A stretch of 55,634 bases of DNA, taken from assembly GCA_040905705.1 (NCBI GenBank), contig JBBDQZ010000008.1, forward strand, positions 1 to 55,634. The letters are read 5' to 3'. A model generated the notes under the pieces. The model was given only the letters and a program-made list of their open reading frames with translations. It searched no databases and was not told the DNA's origin. Positions 1-10,400 of the stretch are shown in pieces. The position numbers were made by a program, and so were the translations under genes. This DNA comes from JBBDQZ01 sp040905705. GTDB taxonomy: Bacteria > Bacteroidota > Rhodothermia > Balneolales > Natronogracilivirgulaceae. Positions within the stretch are counted from its first letter, which is position 1. Each line of letters starts with the position of its first letter.

Positions 1-54
1 CAGAGCACCTGCCTTACAAGCAGGGGGTCACAGGTTCGAATCCTGTACCACCCA
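1..54 (+). tRNA. tRNA-Val (anticodon UAC), 3' part, cut by the window edge
   Basis: The anticodon stem CCTGC/GCAGG (8-12, 20-24) encloses the loop CTTACAA, which places the anticodon TAC at 15-17. The T arm ACAGG-TTCGAAT-CCTGT lies at 30-46. The 3' acceptor strand ACCACCC (47-53) is followed by discriminator A54. The next bases are CAT, so the CCA end is not encoded and must be added after transcription. The 5' acceptor strand and most of the D arm lie outside the window. Confidence 0.93.
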
Positions 55-386
55 CATTAACGATATTAATTTTATTCTGTAACTGTCTTTTTAGCTTTTC
101 AAATTCAAATCCGAATAACATTTTCTGAATTAAACCGGATTGCCTGGCATCAAACCCTGTATTCAATGTTCTGTTTCTGCTCCGCCATACCTGAACATGA
201 TCATCCAAATACCAAAATTACTCGCCAGCAATAGCTTTTGGTCCAGCCGGTCATTATTATAGAAGAAATCCACAGGAGCAGTATCGTTCGGATATAGCGG
301 CGGCAGATACCAGGTTTTCATTGGCCTGACCGGACGGGATTCCGGGCACAGCTTTACAGGATCCACTACTAATCCAGAGACTTTTC
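55..386. other. Intergenic stretch after the tRNA; no gene supported
   Basis: These 332 bases between tRNA-Val and the thiolase gene hold no convincing gene. A 67-codon minus-strand frame (163-366) is open but begins with GTG and matches no family I recognise. It could be the tail of a degraded gene beside the tRNA. No clear terminator or attachment-site repeat is visible. Confidence 0.5.
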
Positions 387-1691
387 ATGTCCATTACCTC
401 AAAAAACCATACAATTGTTCTTGTCGACGGATGTCGAATTCCATTTCAAAGATCCGGTACCGGATATCTTCATTTCCGGGCGTACGACCTTGCACGATTT
501 GCCATCCGGGGGCTGATCAATCGTACAAAGATTGATCCCGGCCATATTGACCGCGTTATTTTTGGATCGGCCATTCAGGATATCCACACCATCAATGTGG
601 CACGTGACGCGATGCTTGGAGCCACATTGCCTGCAACTATCCCTGCCCATACCGTTTCCATGGCCTGCTTATCCTCTCATCAGGCGATTACAAGCGGCAT
701 GGAACAAATAAAATCCGGACAAGCAGAAGTGGTATTGGCCGGAGGAGTGGACACTTTATCCGGCTACTTCAAGCGCTCTGTACGTTCCAGCCGGGATGTT
801 CCTTCGAAAAAAGCTTCCGGCAGAAAATCAAAAAATCACTTGCGACAGCTGATGCCCTTTCGTTCACAAAATCCGTTACAGGAAATTCCCGTTACTACTG
901 AATTCAGTACCGGAGAATCCATGGGGGTTTTTACCGACAGAATGGCCTCTATTTTCGATATTTCCAGGGAGTCCCAGGATGCCTATGCCGTCCGCTCACA
1001 TCAAAGCGCATTCAGAGCGTATGAAAACCACCTGATCAATGAAGAACTGGTTCCGGTTACAGGGCCTCCCGACTTTGATCCCGTCACACAAGACAACGGT
1101 ATTCGAAGAGACTGCACATTGCAAAAACTGGCTTCTCTCAAACCCTCTTTCACCAATTCCCATGGTACCGTAACCGCCGGGAACTCTTCGTTTTACTCCG
1201 ACGGAGCTGCTGCCTTACTGCTCATGACCGAGGAGAAGGCGGACAAACTGGGGCTGGAACCGAAAGCTCGTTTAACACATTACACTTACTCGGCACAGGA
1301 ACCCAAAGACCATCTTCTTCTTGGACAGGCGTATGCTATTCCTCCATTACTCGATCGCGTTAGGATCAAACCGGAAGATGTGGGCGTTTTTGAGTTGCAT
1401 GAAGTATTTTCCGGACAGATACTGGCCGTTTTAAAAGCACTTGCATCCGATGACTTTGCCAAAAATCGTCTCGGGAAAAAGAAAAAAGTCGGGGTCATCC
1501 CGCTGAAATCACTGAATACTTTGGGAGGATCGCTGGCATTTGGTCATCCATTTGGCGCAACCGGTGCTCGACTGGTTATCACAGCGGCAAACCGCCTTCT
1601 CCGGGAAAAAAGTAAATATGCGTTGGTTTCGTCCTGTGCCAGCGGTGGTCAGGGACATGCCATGTTACTGGAGCCTGTGAGTCAGACTTAA
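387..1691 (+). CDS. fadI: Acetyl-CoA C-acyltransferase (thiolase), FadI-like
   Basis: Thiolase that cleaves 3-ketoacyl-CoA with CoA in the last step of beta-oxidation. The 434 residues match the usual FadI length. The acyl-accepting cysteine is Cys94 in SMACLSS. The C-terminal catalytic signatures are FGHPFGATGA (His) and the CASGGQGHA stretch (second Cys), where the common CxGGG is CASGG. The next gene, about 100 bases downstream on the same strand, encodes the partner hydratase/dehydrogenase, giving a fadI-fadJ type pair. Biosynthetic thiolases share the fold, so the degradative role rests on length and neighbour. Confidence 0.9.
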   Translation: MSITSKNHTIVLVDGCRIPFQRSGTGYLHFRAYDLARFAIRGLINRTKIDPGHIDRVIFGSAIQDIHTINVARDAMLGATLPATIPAHTVSMACLSSHQAITSGMEQIKSGQAEVVLAGGVDTLSGYFKRSVRSSRDVPSKKASGRKSKNHLRQLMPFRSQNPLQEIPVTTEFSTGESMGVFTDRMASIFDISRESQDAYAVRSHQSAFRAYENHLINEELVPVTGPPDFDPVTQDNGIRRDCTLQKLASLKPSFTNSHGTVTAGNSSFYSDGAAALLLMTEEKADKLGLEPKARLTHYTYSAQEPKDHLLLGQAYAIPPLLDRVRIKPEDVGVFELHEVFSGQILAVLKALASDDFAKNRLGKKKKVGVIPLKSLNTLGGSLAFGHPFGATGARLVITAANRLLREKSKYALVSSCASGGQGHAMLLEPVSQT

Positions 1692-1790
1692 CTAATCCAA
1701 CATAGCGGCCTGAATTCTGACAAATCGATCACCGTAGCATCCAAACAATAGAACTGATCCGACTCATTTCTTTTCAAACCAGACACATCA

Positions 1791-3998
1791 ATGAAAACTT
1801 TGAAATTAACGGTAGACGATTACGTGGCTATTATTGCTATTGATCAACCAGGCTCCGGAATCAATACCGTCACCCTGGAAATGATAACCGAGTTCCATGA
1901 TATTCTTGACGAAATCGAACAGGATAATACAATCCGGGCAGCGATCCTGTACAGTGCAAAAAAAGACCGGTTCATTGCAGGTGCGGATATCCAAATAATC
2001 AAAAGTTTTAAAATTGCTCAAAAAGCATTTGAATTCAGCCGGAAGCATCAACAACTGCTTAACAGGATATACCATCTGGGCATACCTGTAATCGCGGCCA
2101 TTCATGGGCCGGCTCTCGGCAGCGGCCTGGAAACAGCCATAGCTTGTCATTACAGAATTGCTACTGATCATCCGGTGACACGTTTCGCATTACCGGATGT
2201 CAAACTCGGACTCTGTCCCGCCGGTGGAGGTACTCAACATTTGCCCCGGCTCGTCGGTATCAACGAAGCATTATCGATGCTGCTGAGTGGTCAAAATATT
2301 TACGCCCGGAGGGCAAAAGAGATTAATCTTGTTAACGAGCTGATCCATGCAGACGGGTTAATCCGGGCAGCTAAAAATGTAGCGGAGAAACTTACCGGGG
2401 AGAAATCCAATGCTGAAGATTACCATAATCTGAACGGCTCAGGGAATAATTCTTTAGTTTCCGGTACACGGGATCGTCAAAAGATTTCCAACTCCAAATT
2501 GAGCGGCCGGGCAGTCGCTTCCTCATCTGCCCGAATAGGATTCACTGAAAATAATCCGATCATGCGCCGATTGATATATTCAAAAGCGGAAAAAGATATT
2601 CAGGTTCGCACGCGTGGTCTGTATCCCGCTCCAAAATCCATACTTAATTGTGTAAAGTATGGTCTTCAGCATGGCATGGAGAAAGGCCTCGGATTTGAAA
2701 CTGAAACATTTGAATATCTTGCAGGTACTCCGGAATCCCAACAACTGATCGACAACTATATCCTGATTCAGCGCTCACGTAAAAACCCTTCCGAAAGCAA
2801 ACCTGTACCGGTTTCACATATCGGGCTGCTGGGTGCCGGTTTAATGGGATCCGGGATTACATCGGTTAGTATCCAAAACGGATTTCAAATAACCCTTAAA
2901 GATCGGGACTTTTCTTCTGCCATCCGTGGGAAAAAAACAGTCTGGGAAGATCTCGAACCCGATGTTAACGCTGGCGCTATCTCCGAATTCGAACGTGACC
3001 GGCTCCTTTCCGGTATTTATTTAACTGATCAATTATCCGATCTGCAAAATCTCCCGTTAATCATTGAAGCCGTCTTTGAAGATCTTTCCGTCAAACACGC
3101 TGTATTGAAAGAGACGGAACCGATATTACCGGATAATGGCATTTTCGCCACCAACACATCAGCGATTCCCATTGCGGAAATTGCGAAAGCGGCAAAACGT
3201 CCGGAACGAATAATCGGGATGCACTATTTTTCACCCGTTCAGAAAATGCCACTTCTGGAAGTAATCAGAAGCGAAATAACCGATGAAGAAGTCGTCTCTA
3301 CCGCATGTGACGTCGGTATTCGCCAAGGTAAACATGTGATTGTAGTGAGTGACAGCCCGGGATTTTACGTTACGCGTATCCTCATGCCGATGTTAAATGA
3401 AGCACTATTATTGCTTGAAGAAGGCGCCGATATTCGTATCGTCGATACAGCCATGAAAAATTTCGGATTTCCTGTGGGTCCGATTACATTGATTGATGAG
3501 GCAGGAATCGATGTTGTGCTTCACATAACCGAGACCATGAACAGCATATTCAAAAAACGGGAAATACGTATTTCACAAACGATCCATCGCCTGTATGAAG
3601 CCGGATATTCCGGCCGTAAAAACCTGAACGGTTTTTACGAGTATCGCAACAAAAAGAAGGTTCTCAATGAAGATATCTATCACTTTTTCGGTGGTTCCGG
3701 CAGAAAGGATTTTATACTGGAAGAGATCCAGGAACGAATCTCATTGATGATGATTAATGAAGCGGTGGTTTGCTTACAGGAAGATATCTTACAGCATCCA
3801 AATGACGGGGACACCGGAGCAATGCTGGGCATGGGCTTTCCACCCGTTCTGGGTGGTCCTTTCCGGTATATTGACCGCCTGGGTGCCCGCAGAATCTGGA
3901 ATCGACTGGAATATCTTCGCGGCATACACGGAGACCGGTTTAAGCCGGCCGGCATACTGAGCGATCATATTCGTAGTAACAAGCGGTTTTATGCATAA
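1791..3998 (+). CDS. fadJ: Bifunctional enoyl-CoA hydratase / 3-hydroxyacyl-CoA dehydrogenase, FadJ-like
   Basis: Multifunctional beta-oxidation subunit of 735 residues. The N-terminal crotonase domain (about 1-200) has the oxyanion-hole region and the first catalytic Glu in GSGLETAIAC. The second catalytic Glu, normally in LPE, is Asp here (FALPDVKLG), a conservative but unusual change. A low-complexity Ser/Asn-rich insert of about 50 residues lies near 205-255. The NAD-binding Rossmann motif LLGAGLMGSGI is near 345, the dehydrogenase signature HYFSPVQKMPLLEVI near 480, and DSPGFYVTRIL near 520, with a second C-terminal dehydrogenase domain after that. It probably forms a trifunctional complex with the thiolase encoded upstream. 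Confidence 0.92.
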   Translation: MKTLKLTVDDYVAIIAIDQPGSGINTVTLEMITEFHDILDEIEQDNTIRAAILYSAKKDRFIAGADIQIIKSFKIAQKAFEFSRKHQQLLNRIYHLGIPVIAAIHGPALGSGLETAIACHYRIATDHPVTRFALPDVKLGLCPAGGGTQHLPRLVGINEALSMLLSGQNIYARRAKEINLVNELIHADGLIRAAKNVAEKLTGEKSNAEDYHNLNGSGNNSLVSGTRDRQKISNSKLSGRAVASSSARIGFTENNPIMRRLIYSKAEKDIQVRTRGLYPAPKSILNCVKYGLQHGMEKGLGFETETFEYLAGTPESQQLIDNYILIQRSRKNPSESKPVPVSHIGLLGAGLMGSGITSVSIQNGFQITLKDRDFSSAIRGKKTVWEDLEPDVNAGAISEFERDRLLSGIYLTDQLSDLQNLPLIIEAVFEDLSVKHAVLKETEPILPDNGIFATNTSAIPIAEIAKAAKRPERIIGMHYFSPVQKMPLLEVIRSEITDEEVVSTACDVGIRQGKHVIVVSDSPGFYVTRILMPMLNEALLLLEEGADIRIVDTAMKNFGFPVGPITLIDEAGIDVVLHITETMNSIFKKREIRISQTIHRLYEAGYSGRKNLNGFYEYRNKKKVLNEDIYHFFGGSGRKDFILEEIQERISLMMINEAVVCLQEDILQHPNDGDTGAMLGMGFPPVLGGPFRYIDRLGARRIWNRLEYLRGIHGDRFKPAGILSDHIRSNKRFYA

Positions 3999-4148
3999 TT
4001 TTTTGCCTTCGAATATAAAACTGAACCTTCAGTTTTCCTTTTGTAGCCGTGTGGTATTTAACGTCTTTGTAGAGCTTTTTAAAAACCTTATATTTCTATA
4101 ATACACCGGTTTTTATAAACATTGATATAATCCATAAATATTTACGTT

Positions 4149-4457
4149 ATGAACTCATTACTCATGTTTTTTGCTGCTGATCCGGAAGGTGGCAGTGGCG
4201 GTTTCACCAGCCTTATTTTTCTCGCCGCAATTTTTCTTGTATTCTACATGTTTATTATCCGGCCACAATCTAAAAAACAAAAAGAGATTCAGAAAAAAGT
4301 TTCGGAAATGAAAAAGGGTGATAAAGTTGTTACATCCGGTGGGATGGTGGGCATCGTTTCCACTATAGAAGAAGATGCCATCATGCTTGAAGTGGACAAA
4401 GATGTAAAAGTTAAGTTGTTAAAAAACGCAATCGTGGATGTTAATCCTCAAAAATAA
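4149..4457 (+). CDS. yajC: Preprotein translocase subunit YajC
   Basis: Small inner-membrane accessory protein of the Sec translocon that associates with SecDF. It has 102 residues: a short Gly-rich N-terminus, one membrane segment (about 20-38, LIFLAAIFLVFYMFIIRP) ending in the conserved IIRPQxKK motif, then the soluble YajC domain with GDKVVTSGGMVGIV. No secDF or tgt lies beside it here. Confidence 0.95.
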   Translation: MNSLLMFFAADPEGGSGGFTSLIFLAAIFLVFYMFIIRPQSKKQKEIQKKVSEMKKGDKVVTSGGMVGIVSTIEEDAIMLEVDKDVKVKLLKNAIVDVNPQK

Positions 4458-4531
4458 CCTTCCATAGATCATTAACAAACCGGGCAACAGGTCGTTTCAA
4501 TCTGCTACTGCCCCTGCTTTTCATTCAGTAT

Positions 4532-5794
4532 ATGTCGCAACACAATGACTTTCAGTTCGACACCATTGAGTCTGCCGTAGAAGATATCAAAGCCGGTAAA
4601 ATGGTGATTGTTGTTGATGACGAAGATCGCGAAAATGAAGGCGATTTTGTAATGGCGGCCGAAAAGGTTACGCCGGAGCACATCAATATGATGGTGACTT
4701 ATGGCCGGGGACTGGTCTGCGTTCCGGTCACACGGGGACGTGCTTACGACCTGAATCTCGAACCCATGGTCATCGAAAACACCGATACGCTTGAGACAGC
4801 CTTCACGGTATCGGTAGACTACAAGCACGGAACAACCACCGGTATATCCGCCGCTGATCGCGCAATAACTATTGCGGCTCTTTTACAACCCGATGCCAGT
4901 GCGAACGATTTCCGCCGCCCGGGACACATTTTTCCGCTTATCGCCCGGGAGGGCGGTGTGCTTCGCAGGGCCGGTCACACAGAGGCGGCAATCGACCTCG
5001 CCAAACTCGCCGGCTGCAGGGAAGGTGGCGTTATTTGCGAAATCATGAATGACGACGGTTCCATGGCCAGGCTTGACGACCTGATACATGTAGCCAAGCG
5101 TTTTGATCTAAAGCTGATCACCATCAATGACCTCATCAGCTACCGAATGAAACACGAAAGCCTGGTCCGGGAGATCATCGATATTGAATTGCCAACCATT
5201 TATGGCGATTTCCACCTGCATGCTTTTGAAGAAAAACTAACCGGTGGCGTACATCTTGCACTCGTCAAAGGGAACTGGAATGAAGATGAACCGGTACTGG
5301 TTCGTGTACACTCTCTCTGCATGACCGGTGATGTTTTCGGTTCGAAACGATGTGATTGCGGTGAACAACTCCACAATGCCCTGAGTATGGTGGAAGAACA
5401 AGGTAGCGGTGCCGTGCTTTACATGAACCAGGAAGGGCGGGGGATCGGACTACTCAACAAATTACGTGCTTACAAACTTCAGGAAGAGGGTATGGATACC
5501 ATCGAAGCCAATGAAGCACTTGGATTTAAACCGGATCTTCGCGATTACGGTGTTGGAGCCCAGATGCTGCGATCACTTGGAATCCGGAAAATGCGCCTGA
5601 TGACTAACAATCCCGCAAAAAGAGTTGGCCTTATCGGCTATGGACTGGAGATTGTAGAACGTGTACCGATGGAAACCGAGACTTATCCGGAAAATATGCG
5701 ATACTTACGAACCAAGAGAGACCGCATGGGGCATGAGTTAAAAAATATTGATGCCCACGATCAACTGGATTTGCTCAAAAGTATTTTACATTGA
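4532..5794 (+). CDS. ribBA: Bifunctional 3,4-dihydroxy-2-butanone-4-phosphate synthase / GTP cyclohydrolase II
   Basis: Makes both starting compounds of riboflavin synthesis: DHBP from ribulose 5-phosphate, and the pyrimidine from GTP. The N-terminal RibB domain (about 1-205) has the acidic loop DDEDRENEGDFV. The RibA domain (about 208-400) has the zinc cysteines in HSLCMTGDVFGS and KRCDCGEQL, and the GTP-binding NQEGRGIGLLNK. The 420 residues are normal for a fused RibBA. The start ATG has no recognisable Shine-Dalgarno. No FMN riboswitch is visible upstream and no other rib gene is adjacent. Confidence 0.96.
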   Translation: MSQHNDFQFDTIESAVEDIKAGKMVIVVDDEDRENEGDFVMAAEKVTPEHINMMVTYGRGLVCVPVTRGRAYDLNLEPMVIENTDTLETAFTVSVDYKHGTTTGISAADRAITIAALLQPDASANDFRRPGHIFPLIAREGGVLRRAGHTEAAIDLAKLAGCREGGVICEIMNDDGSMARLDDLIHVAKRFDLKLITINDLISYRMKHESLVREIIDIELPTIYGDFHLHAFEEKLTGGVHLALVKGNWNEDEPVLVRVHSLCMTGDVFGSKRCDCGEQLHNALSMVEEQGSGAVLYMNQEGRGIGLLNKLRAYKLQEEGMDTIEANEALGFKPDLRDYGVGAQMLRSLGIRKMRLMTNNPAKRVGLIGYGLEIVERVPMETETYPENMRYLRTKRDRMGHELKNIDAHDQLDLLKSILH

Positions 5795-5827
5795 TGCCCT
5801 GACTCCAACTTCAGGAACAAGAGTCCG

Positions 5828-6292
5828 TCAATCGTGTAACATCTCTTCCAGTCCTTTCCATGCCAGATCCACACAGGCTATACGCATTGGAAACTTTTTG
5901 ACCTCCCCGAGGGCAATAATTTCAGGTTGAGCCGGATAGCCATGTTCTGAATCGCAGTCAAGTTCTTCTCCTTTTCGCTGTTCATCACTCCTGGTCAGAC
6001 TTTTGCCAGCCAGCCAGCTGCGAATTTTCCTTGTTTCTTCCAGAACAGCGGAGGGCTCACGTCCGGACATATAACTACAGGCTACCGACGCCGATGCCAG
6101 ACAATAAAAACAACCTTCTCCTTCGAAACGAATATCTTTGATCTTTAATCCTTCACGACGAACCGTAAAAGAGAGCCGATCTCCACACTTTCTGTTAAGG
6201 ACCTCATAATGCAAGTCTGCGTCAACAATCGCACCTTTGTTTCGCGGATGCTTAAAGTGATCAATCAGGATGGCCGTCCCTTCCGTTTCCAT
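5828..6292 (-). CDS. sufU: SufU/IscU-type iron-sulfur cluster assembly scaffold
   Basis: Scaffold or sulfur-transfer protein of the SUF pathway. The three ligand cysteines expected of SufU are present: RKCGDR, GEGCFYCLASAS and FPMRIACVDLAW. The aspartate after the first cysteine and the approximately 20-residue SufU insert between the second and third cysteines also fit. The usual SufU motif GxGCxxSxAS has Cys in place of the first Ser here. The gene stands alone, convergent with ribBA, and no sufS or sufBCD is in the window. Confidence 0.85.
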   Translation of the reverse strand: METEGTAILIDHFKHPRNKGAIVDADLHYEVLNRKCGDRLSFTVRREGLKIKDIRFEGEGCFYCLASASVACSYMSGREPSAVLEETRKIRSWLAGKSLTRSDEQRKGEELDCDSEHGYPAQPEIIALGEVKKFPMRIACVDLAWKGLEEMLHD

Positions 6293-6426
6293 GGCTATAA
6301 CCCTAACGGTATTTCTTCATTTCTCCAATCGGTATCGAGTATGTGCTGTCTGTTACTCGTATGATGTTCATTGACACCATAAGCCTGATAATCCATTCCG
6401 GAATAAACCCGATCCATGCCGGAATG

Positions 6427-7062
6427 CTACGAATTAATGCCGGATTCGGATTCCCTTACACCGGTTTTATACAAACCATCCCTTCCGGAGTCACTTTTCG
6501 CTAATTCCCCCGAAGTACCTGTCTCGTGATGCTGCGAATATTCGGGCATAAGTTTTTTATAAAAGACAATCAGCGTTAAGATTGCAACACTGATTGCAGA
6601 ATCCGCCAAATTAAATATATAGGGGAACACATCGAAATCGCCGACTTGCAGGTTGAAATGGATAAAATCAATGACATGGCCATCCAGTACACCACCATAG
6701 CCACCTATACGGGCCATAAAAATCCGATCGGTGATATTACCCAGCGCACCCCCGACAATCAATCCCATACAAACCATATAGCCCATATGCGCAAAATTTA
6801 AAGTTTTCCACACATAGAGTAAAATGACACCTGTAGCAGTAATTGCAATCAGGCTGATAATCCAGGTGTCCGCCCAATGGATACCCATCGCCATTCCGGG
6901 GTTTTTGGTAAAATTAATTGCAAGCCATCCCTCTACAAGCGTATGGTAATGAAATTCCGGTGAAGTGCGAATCCAGTATTTGGTGAGCTGATCCAATAGC
7001 AAAACGACCACTGCGACCACTCCAAAAACGGTGATTTTTTTTCTCTTGTTATCCAAACCCAT
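6427..7062 (-). CDS. lspA: Lipoprotein signal peptidase (signal peptidase II)
   Basis: Inner-membrane aspartyl protease that removes signal peptides from diacylated prolipoproteins; several lipoproteins are encoded nearby. Four membrane segments are visible. The catalytic aspartates lie in NITDRIF and NLADSAIS, and the conserved NFTKNPGMA loop is present. The 211 residues exceed the usual 160-170 because of a hydrophilic C-terminal tail of about 40 residues (from about 170). Its ATG overlaps the stop of the upstream dksA-like gene by one base. Confidence 0.95.
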   Translation of the reverse strand: MGLDNKRKKITVFGVVAVVVLLLDQLTKYWIRTSPEFHYHTLVEGWLAINFTKNPGMAMGIHWADTWIISLIAITATGVILLYVWKTLNFAHMGYMVCMGLIVGGALGNITDRIFMARIGGYGGVLDGHVIDFIHFNLQVGDFDVFPYIFNLADSAISVAILTLIVFYKKLMPEYSQHHETGTSGELAKSDSGRDGLYKTGVRESESGINS

Positions 7063-7463
7063 TAACGCCTTTTCAATTTGGCTTCAATACTTATCTGTGT
7101 ATGGGGAACCGCCTCAAGCCGGCCTTTGGAAATTTTCTTCCCGGTAACTTTACACACACCGTAGGTTTTTCTGTTGATACGTTCGATAGCATCATCCAGG
7201 TATTTGATAAACTTTCGGGTACGATTATACAACATATACGTTTTTTCCCGCTCCTGGGCATCTGTACCAGCATCAGCCATATGAAAAGAATAGGCTGATT
7301 CATCCGATGAATTTTCGGTACTTTCCTTGAGCGCATCCATCAACAGGCTCAGATCGCGTTCCGCCTCATCCCGTTTTTTTAAAATAATCTCACGAAAATA
7401 CTCCAGCTCTTTATCGCTATATGGAGATACGCGTTCCTCGTTGTTTTTGGTTTCCTTGCTCAT
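7062..7463 (-). CDS. TraR/DksA-family zinc-finger-like regulator with a single finger cysteine
   Basis: DksA-like protein of 133 residues, likely acting in the RNA polymerase secondary channel. It has an N-terminal helical hairpin with acidic residues, followed by a finger-like end, YGVCKVTGKKISKGRLEAVP. Only one of the four zinc cysteines remains, as I recall for homologues upstream of lspA in Bacteroidota-type genomes. It sits between ileS (13 bases upstream) and lspA (one-base overlap), so the three genes are almost certainly one transcript. Confidence 0.85.
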   Translation of the reverse strand: MSKETKNNEERVSPYSDKELEYFREIILKKRDEAERDLSLLMDALKESTENSSDESAYSFHMADAGTDAQEREKTYMLYNRTRKFIKYLDDAIERINRKTYGVCKVTGKKISKGRLEAVPHTQISIEAKLKRR

Positions 7464-7475
7464 AACTGCTGAAGC

Positions 7476-10400
7476 TTAGTAGTTATTGTTACGTTGAATG
7501 GCAATGGTGCAATGTTTACCATCGATATCCCATTGCTTAATGAAATCGCTTTCCCCGACAGGGCCAAAAATGATATCCCCGGCCAATGTCTCACTTTTAA
7601 CATACTCTTTCATAAATTTCACAGAAGCCAGTGTCAGTTCATCACCCTCCAAATACATATCGATACGATCCGTCAGTTCGTAATTAGCTTCTTTTCGCAT
7701 GCTCTGAACACGGTTGATAATTTCCCGCGCAATCCCTTCACGCGTTAACGCCTCATCAAGCTCCGTATCCAGTGCAACGGTAATACCATCTTCCGATTCG
7801 ACAGACCATCCTTCCAGTCCATACCGGGTGATTTCAATATCCTCCAACTTCAGGGTGACGGATTCGCCTTGTTCGAATTCAAAAGTCCGTTCACCCTTCT
7901 GTTCAAACTCAGTAATTTCTTCGGTAGCAAGATCTTGTATAGCCAACGCAACCGGCTTCATCCGTTTGCCAAGCTTCTTGCCCAGTACAGGATAGTTCGG
8001 TTTGGCCCTTTTTTGAACGATACCCGAGTCATCGTCCACATACTCCATTCGCTTAACGTTTACTTCTTCTAATATAATACCTTTTACGGAATCTATTGCT
8101 AAACGCTGCTGATCACTGCCGGCCGGGACAATGATCCGTGCCAGTGGTTGCCGTACATTTATGTTGATTTTATTGCGGATGCGAAGCACAATGGAGGAGA
8201 TTGTACGTGCCATTCGCATGCGATACTCCAGTTCCCGGTCAATGGCCGTTTCTTCCACCGTCGGATAAAACGTTAAATGCACTGACTCTTCCTCGAATTC
8301 CGTAACCGTATTGAGGTTCCTGTACAGCCACTCACTGGTAAATGGCGCAATAGGACTGGCTAATTTGGCCAAATTGACAAGACACTCGTACAAAGTCTGA
8401 TAGGCCGCAGTTTTATCCAGGCTCTTGCCTTCCCTCCAGAACCGGCGCCGGCTGCGCCGTACATACCAGTTACTTAAATCATCGGCAAACCGTTCCACCT
8501 CCCGTACAGCACGGGTAGGCTCGTAATCATCCATGAATGCATCCACTTTTTTGATTGTGGTAAACTGGCGTGAAATGATCCAGCGATCCATCTCGGGCCT
8601 TTCCGCAATGGGTATCGGTGTTCCGGAATAGGTCCATTTATCAATATTGGCATACATGGCCAGAAAGGAATAGGTACTCACTAATGTGTTGAAAAACTTT
8701 CGCTGTGTTTCCTGTAACCCTTCCTCACTGAACTTCAGGTTTTCCCAAGGGGATGAATTGCTCATCATATACCAGCGCGTGGTGTCTGCACCGTATTTAC
8801 TGATTACTTCAAAAGGATTTGCCGTGTTGCCCTTGGACTTGCTCATTTTTTCACCTTTTGCATCGAGAACCAGGCCGTTGGAAATCACATTGTGATAGGC
8901 CGGCGAATCAAATATCATAGTAGCGATGGCATGCAGTGTATAGAACCACCCCCGGGTCTGATCCACACCTTCAGCAATAAAATCTGCCGGAAAATTTTCC
9001 TTGAAGGCAGTCTTGTGTTCAAAAGGGTAGTGACGCTGCGCAAACGGCATAGCCCCCGAATCGAACCACACATCCAACAGCTCGGGTACCCGGCGCATAG
9101 TACCGCCGTTTTTCGCCGTCCATGTAATCTCGTCAATATACGGCCGGTGTAAATCTAACTCGGCATCGGAATCAAGACCGCTTTTTTGTTTCAGTTCCTC
9201 AATACTGCCAATGCATTCAATTTCATCCGGATGATCTTCGTTGACCCATATTGGAAGGGGCGTTCCCCAGTATCTCTGACGGGATATGGCCCAGTCAACA
9301 TTGTTTTCAAGCCAGGTTCCGAACCGGCCGGTTCCGGTACTCGGGGGTTTCCAGTTGATAGCCTTATTCAACTCCACCATCCGATCACGGATTTGGGTAG
9401 TCCGGATGAACCAGGACTCGACCGGATAGGACATCAGCGGAGTTCCTTTCCGCCAGTCGTGCGGGTAGTTGTGAAGATATGTCTCGTGTCGGAACATCAA
9501 CCCACGATCTTTGATATTACGTGCGATCCCCTTGTCAGCATCCTTGAACCATTGACCGGCAAATTCTTCAACAATCGGTTCAAAACACCCTTCCCGGTTG
9601 ACAGGATTGAACATCGGAATACCCTCCTTCCTGCAAACCTCATAGTCGTCGGCTCCAAATGCCGGCGCAATATGTACAACTCCGGTGCCATCTTCCAGGG
9701 TCACAAATTCGGCCGGAACAATCCTCCAGGCCTGGTCTCGCGACAGCTCTTTCAACGCATAGGGAAACATGGGTTCGTATGTACGTCCAACCAGTTCGGC
9801 TCCGCGACACTCATCCACAATTTCGAATTCGCCCCTCAATACTTTGCCGGTCAATCCTTTGGCCAGCCAGTAATACTCTTCCTTGCCCTCCTCCTTCACC
9901 CGGACTTTTACATATTCAAGTTCAGGATGCACGGCCAACACCATGTTGGAGATCAGCGTCCAGGGCGTTGTTGTCCAGGCCATGAAAAAGCAGTTCTCCT
10001 CCCCATCAGCCCGAAATTTGATAAATACAGATGGATCCTGCACCTCCTCGTATCCGAGACTGACTTCATGCGAACTCAGGACAGTTCCGCTGCCGGGTGA
10101 ATACCACTGTATTTTATACCCTTTGTAAATAAGCCCTTTGTCGAATAGCTGCCGGATCGCCCACCATACCGATTCAATATATTTGTTATCAAACGTGACA
10201 TAGGGATCTTCCAGATCAACCCAATAGGCCATGCGATCCGTAAGCCGATCCCACTCACTCTTGTATCGAAGTACACTTTCCCGGCATTTTGCATTGTATT
10301 CAGCAATACCATACTCTTCAATTTGCGAACGACCCTGCAATCCAAGCTCTTTTTCCACCTCGATCTCTACCGGAAGACCGTGTGTATCCCATCCGCCTTT

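Noticed and set aside
163..366. 67-codon minus-strand frame next to tRNA-Val
   Set aside because: GTG start, no family similarity and no neighbour support. Integration-remnant status could not be shown because no repeated tRNA end was found.
9186..10100. 304-codon open frame opposite ileS
   Set aside because: It runs antisense through conserved ileS coding sequence, has no domain resemblance and is a codon-bias shadow.
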